Of a DNA stretch of 64,000 nucleotides, positions 61,703 to 64,000 are shown in pieces (position 1 is the first letter of the stretch; every line of letters starts with the position of its first letter). This DNA comes from DRYS01 sp964491605 (GTDB taxonomy: Archaea; Thermoproteota; CALKCG01; B24; DRYS01). A program made the position numbers and the translations under genes. Under the pieces are notes generated by a model, which did not search any database, was not told the DNA's origin, and worked only from the letters and a program-made list of their open reading frames with translations. The DNA is taken from positions 1 through 64,000 of the forward strand of contig CAZBGY010000002.1 in NCBI GenBank assembly GCA_964491605.1, written 5' to 3'.

Positions 61703-62782
61703 ATGCTTAGGTTTAGGGATAAGGCTATAGCCGCTAAGGTGTTGGAGAAGATTAGGGATCTCGGTGTTAAAGCTAGATTCATGAATATATGCGGTACGCA
61801 TCAAGATACGATAGTAAGGTATAGCTTGGATACCCTACTAGAACCTTATGGTATAGAACTCATAGCCGGTCCAGGATGCCCTATATGCGTTACCACTGCT
61901 AGAGAATACATGGAAGCTATGATACTAGCTTCTAAAGGGAAGATCGTAACTACTTATGGTGATGCTGCTAGAGTTAGGATTAAAGGGAGAAGCCTAATTT
62001 CGCTTAGGGGCGAGGGCGCGGATGTACGGATAGTTTACAGCATCGATGATGCTGTCGATATAGCTGTGAAGAATCCAGATAGAGACGTGGTCTTCTTAGC
62101 AGTCGGATTCGAAACTACAGCTCCCGCTACAGCTTACACCATATTATCCGATCCACCTAAGAACTTCTACATACTAAGCTGTCATAGACGCATACCGCCT
62201 GCTATAGAGGCCTTACTCTCCTTAGGCGAGATAAGGATCGACGGATTCATAGATCCAGGACATGTGAGTACCATCATAGGTATCGAGCCGTACGAAAGGA
62301 TAGTCTCTAGTTTCCCTATCCCACACGTAATATCTGGTTTTGAGCCGCTAGACGTACTTATATCCGTCTACATGCTTGCCAGACAGATTAAGAGGGGGGA
62401 GGCTAAGGTTGAGAATGAATATGGTAGAGCTGTTAGGAGAGAAGGGAATCCTAAAGCTTTGAAGCTTATCGAGGAAGTTTTCGAAACGGTCGATCTCGAG
62501 TGGAGGGGGCTTTCTAGAGTAAGTAACTCGGGTATGCATCTTAGAAAGAAGTATGAGGATCGAGAAGCTAGGCTGGTTTTCCAAGACGAGATAGATTTGC
62601 ACGGTGATTATAGCGAGCCTAAGGGCTGTCTATGCTCGGAGGTGCTTAGAGGTTTAGTTAAACCGAGGGATTGCCCGTTATTCTCTAATGTTTGTACACC
62701 TTTAAACCCTATAGGTCCATGCATGGTATCGATAGAGGGGGCATGCTACATCGAGTATAAGCATAGGAGAGGGATAGCGTAG
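61703..62782 (+). CDS. hypD: Hydrogenase maturation protein HypD
   Basis: 360 residues from the ATG at 61703. The conserved cysteine motifs are intact: NICGTHQ, GPGCPICVTT, and VGFETTAPATA, with the [4Fe-4S] cysteines near the end in GCLCSEVLRG, DCPLF and EGACYIEYK. HypD assembles the Fe(CN)2CO cofactor together with HypC and HypE. A longer frame beginning 36 bp upstream overlaps hypA and lacks homology. HypE and HypF, and the hydrogenase itself, must be elsewhere. Confidence 0.95.
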   Translation: MLRFRDKAIAAKVLEKIRDLGVKARFMNICGTHQDTIVRYSLDTLLEPYGIELIAGPGCPICVTTAREYMEAMILASKGKIVTTYGDAARVRIKGRSLISLRGEGADVRIVYSIDDAVDIAVKNPDRDVVFLAVGFETTAPATAYTILSDPPKNFYILSCHRRIPPAIEALLSLGEIRIDGFIDPGHVSTIIGIEPYERIVSSFPIPHVISGFEPLDVLISVYMLARQIKRGEAKVENEYGRAVRREGNPKALKLIEEVFETVDLEWRGLSRVSNSGMHLRKKYEDREARLVFQDEIDLHGDYSEPKGCLCSEVLRGLVKPRDCPLFSNVCTPLNPIGPCMVSIEGACYIEYKHRRGIA

Positions 62783-62837
62783 CTGCGAAAGCGTTAAATC
62801 ATCGAGCAGTAGAGCGATCTTAGAGTTGGTTTAGAGC

Positions 62838-63770
62838 GTGGTTGGCATGGAGAGTATAAGGGTGAGAGCTCCTGCTTCATCTGCTAATCTCGGAGCTGGT
62901 TTTGACTGCTTTGGTTTAGCTTTGGAAGATCCATACGATATAGTAGAGGTTTCGATAACTCGTGGAAATGGGATGCATCTGAAGATTTCTGTAGAGGGTT
63001 ATCCTGTACCGCTAGAACCTGAGAGGAATACCGGCGGATATGTAGCTTTAAGTATGATGAGAGATTTCGGCTTAGAAGATGGAATTGAGATAAAGATCTG
63101 GAAAAATATACCTCCAGGATCAGGGCTAGGTTCATCGGCCGCTACAGCTTCAGCCGTAGCTTATGCTATAGATAAGCTGTACGATCTGAAGCTATCCCAA
63201 GATAAGCTTATACGGTATGCTTCACTCGGCGAAATAGTATCTGCCGGAACTCCGCATTTAGATAACGTCGCACCAGCTATATTAGGGGGATTCACCATAA
63301 TAGCCGGTACCCCTCCGAAGATCTATTCATTCAAACCTGACGATAGATTAGGCGTAGTCGTTATCCTACCGTATGCGAGTAAAGCCTCGACGTATGAAGC
63401 AAGGAAGATTCTACCTACTATGATAAGTTTATCATCAGCGTACCGTAACGTAGGGTATGGAAGCTTAACCGTGTTAGGTTTGATCCTAGGACGTATAGAT
63501 CTACTTAGGGACGGTATGAGGGATGAGGTTGTCGAACGTATTAGAGCTTCCCACGGCTTCGCACAGCTTTACGATGAGGTACGCAGGTTAGCTGAAGAGC
63601 TTGAAGTAGGTATAGCTCTAAGCGGTGCGGGACCGGCTTACATAGCTATAACGTATCATGAGAGAGTGGAATCTACGGCAGAATCTTTTAGGAAGATCTT
63701 CGAGGAGAAAGGTATAGGGTGCAGGATATACATTACAAAGGTGGGTAGGGGTGTATACGAGGTTACATGA
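62838..63770 (+). CDS. thrB: Homoserine kinase
   Basis: 310 residues, GHMP-kinase fold. VRAPASSANLGAGFDCFGLAL is the ThrB N-terminal signature, PPGSGLGSSAATASA the ATP loop, and ALSGAGPAYIAI the third GHMP motif. It phosphorylates homoserine with ATP on the way to threonine. GTG start at 62838 or ATG at 62847. The following threonine synthase frame overlaps its last 20 bases, so threonine biosynthesis genes are coupled. Confidence 0.94.
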   Translation: MVGMESIRVRAPASSANLGAGFDCFGLALEDPYDIVEVSITRGNGMHLKISVEGYPVPLEPERNTGGYVALSMMRDFGLEDGIEIKIWKNIPPGSGLGSSAATASAVAYAIDKLYDLKLSQDKLIRYASLGEIVSAGTPHLDNVAPAILGGFTIIAGTPPKIYSFKPDDRLGVVVILPYASKASTYEARKILPTMISLSSAYRNVGYGSLTVLGLILGRIDLLRDGMRDEVVERIRASHGFAQLYDEVRRLAEELEVGIALSGAGPAYIAITYHERVESTAESFRKIFEEKGIGCRIYITKVGRGVYEVT

Positions 63771-64000
63771 ATACTTCGACGTAAGGTGTATAGATTGCGG
63801 CCAGAGTTATGGAGTAGATGAAATCGTATATACATGTAGAGGATGCGGCGGTCTACTGGAAGTTCATCTAGATACCGAGAGATTAAGCGACATAATAAGT
63901 ATAGGTTTATGGCGTAAACGCCCTCTAAACGTTTGGCGGTATCGAGAACTTCTACCTATATTCGATGATTCAAAGATAGTAAGCATGAATGAAGGGGGTA
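63751..64000 (+). CDS. thrC: Threonine synthase, N-terminal part, cut by window end
   Basis: Partial, about 83 codons. The start has a zinc ribbon (RCIDCGQSY and CRGCGG) seen in many archaeal threonine synthases, then RYRELLPIFDDSKIVSMNEG, which leads into the substrate- and PLP-binding GTP loop. It would convert phosphohomoserine to threonine. GTG at 63751 is the only start before the zinc ribbon and lies within the end of thrB. Confidence 0.9.
   Translation, partial: MYTRLHEYFDVRCIDCGQSYGVDEIVYTCRGCGGLLEVHLDTERLSDIISIGLWRKRPLNVWRYRELLPIFDDSKIVSMNEGG

Noticed and set aside
1..64000. CRISPR arrays, rRNA genes, insertion sequences, integrase or attachment sites
   Set aside because: No regularly spaced repeats, no rRNA-like sequence, no transposase or integrase frames found on reading through the window.

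Overview
The window reads as a piece of a thermophilic archaeal genome, probably TACK/Thermoproteota-like, and most likely a metagenome scaffold because it holds a 100-N gap. Archaeal markers are an archaeal-type LeuRS, the Pus10 / L21e / Rpo4 / DUF655 cluster, an intron-containing tRNA-Leu, a CdvB-like ESCRT-III protein, an NrpR-type regulator, a Walsby-free gene-dense layout with TATA boxes, and frequent GTG/TTG starts behind GGAGG/AGGTGG Shine-Dalgarno sites. I cannot assign a genus. Arginine is mostly AGG/AGA.

Layout. 1-15 kb: mixed housekeeping and transport genes (TIM-barrel isomerase, GNAT, MATE exporter, mandelate-racemase-type enolase, tRNA-Leu, ECF S-component, GSA-type aminotransferase, LeuRS), followed by adjacent tldD and tldE genes that are both broken, then an MFS carrier, a CooT-like protein and a nitroreductase. 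15-20 kb: sugar nucleotidyltransferase, RimI-like acetyltransferase, and the leftward pus10-rpl21e-rpoF-DUF655 cluster. 20-23 kb: an AT-rich non-coding stretch and a type IIA calcium P-type ATPase.

23-45 kb is a catabolic island: three URO-D-fold proteins, several xylose-isomerase-like TIM barrels, alpha/beta-hydrolase, glycerophosphodiesterase, creatininase-family hydrolase, CcdA-like thiol-redox protein, D-lyxose isomerase, PfkB kinase, an MLE-type enolase, Gfo/Idh dehydrogenase, 2-hydroxyacid dehydrogenase, an NrpR-like regulator, nucleoside hydrolase, a GH106-like rhamnosidase, a GH4 alpha-galactosidase and ProC, then an aldehyde ferredoxin oxidoreductase. With the HpcH/HpaI aldolase at 59 kb and the enolase at 3-4 kb, these suggest non-phosphorylative breakdown of plant or algal sugars and sugar acids.

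47-59 kb is a cell-surface region: a lone CdvB-like protein, a membrane-anchored caspase-fold (His/Cys dyad) protein, and a tight three-gene operon made of a coiled-coil protein, a 1557-residue surface protein built from a tandem duplication of about 630 residues, and a 1119-residue FtsX/MacB-type permease. The three share short C-terminal or internal SHOCT-like helical modules. I consider this operon the best candidate for an undescribed system.

59-64 kb: a winged-helix regulator, a hypC-hypB-hypA-hypD hydrogenase maturation operon (no hypE/hypF here), homoserine kinase and the start of threonine synthase, cut by the window end.
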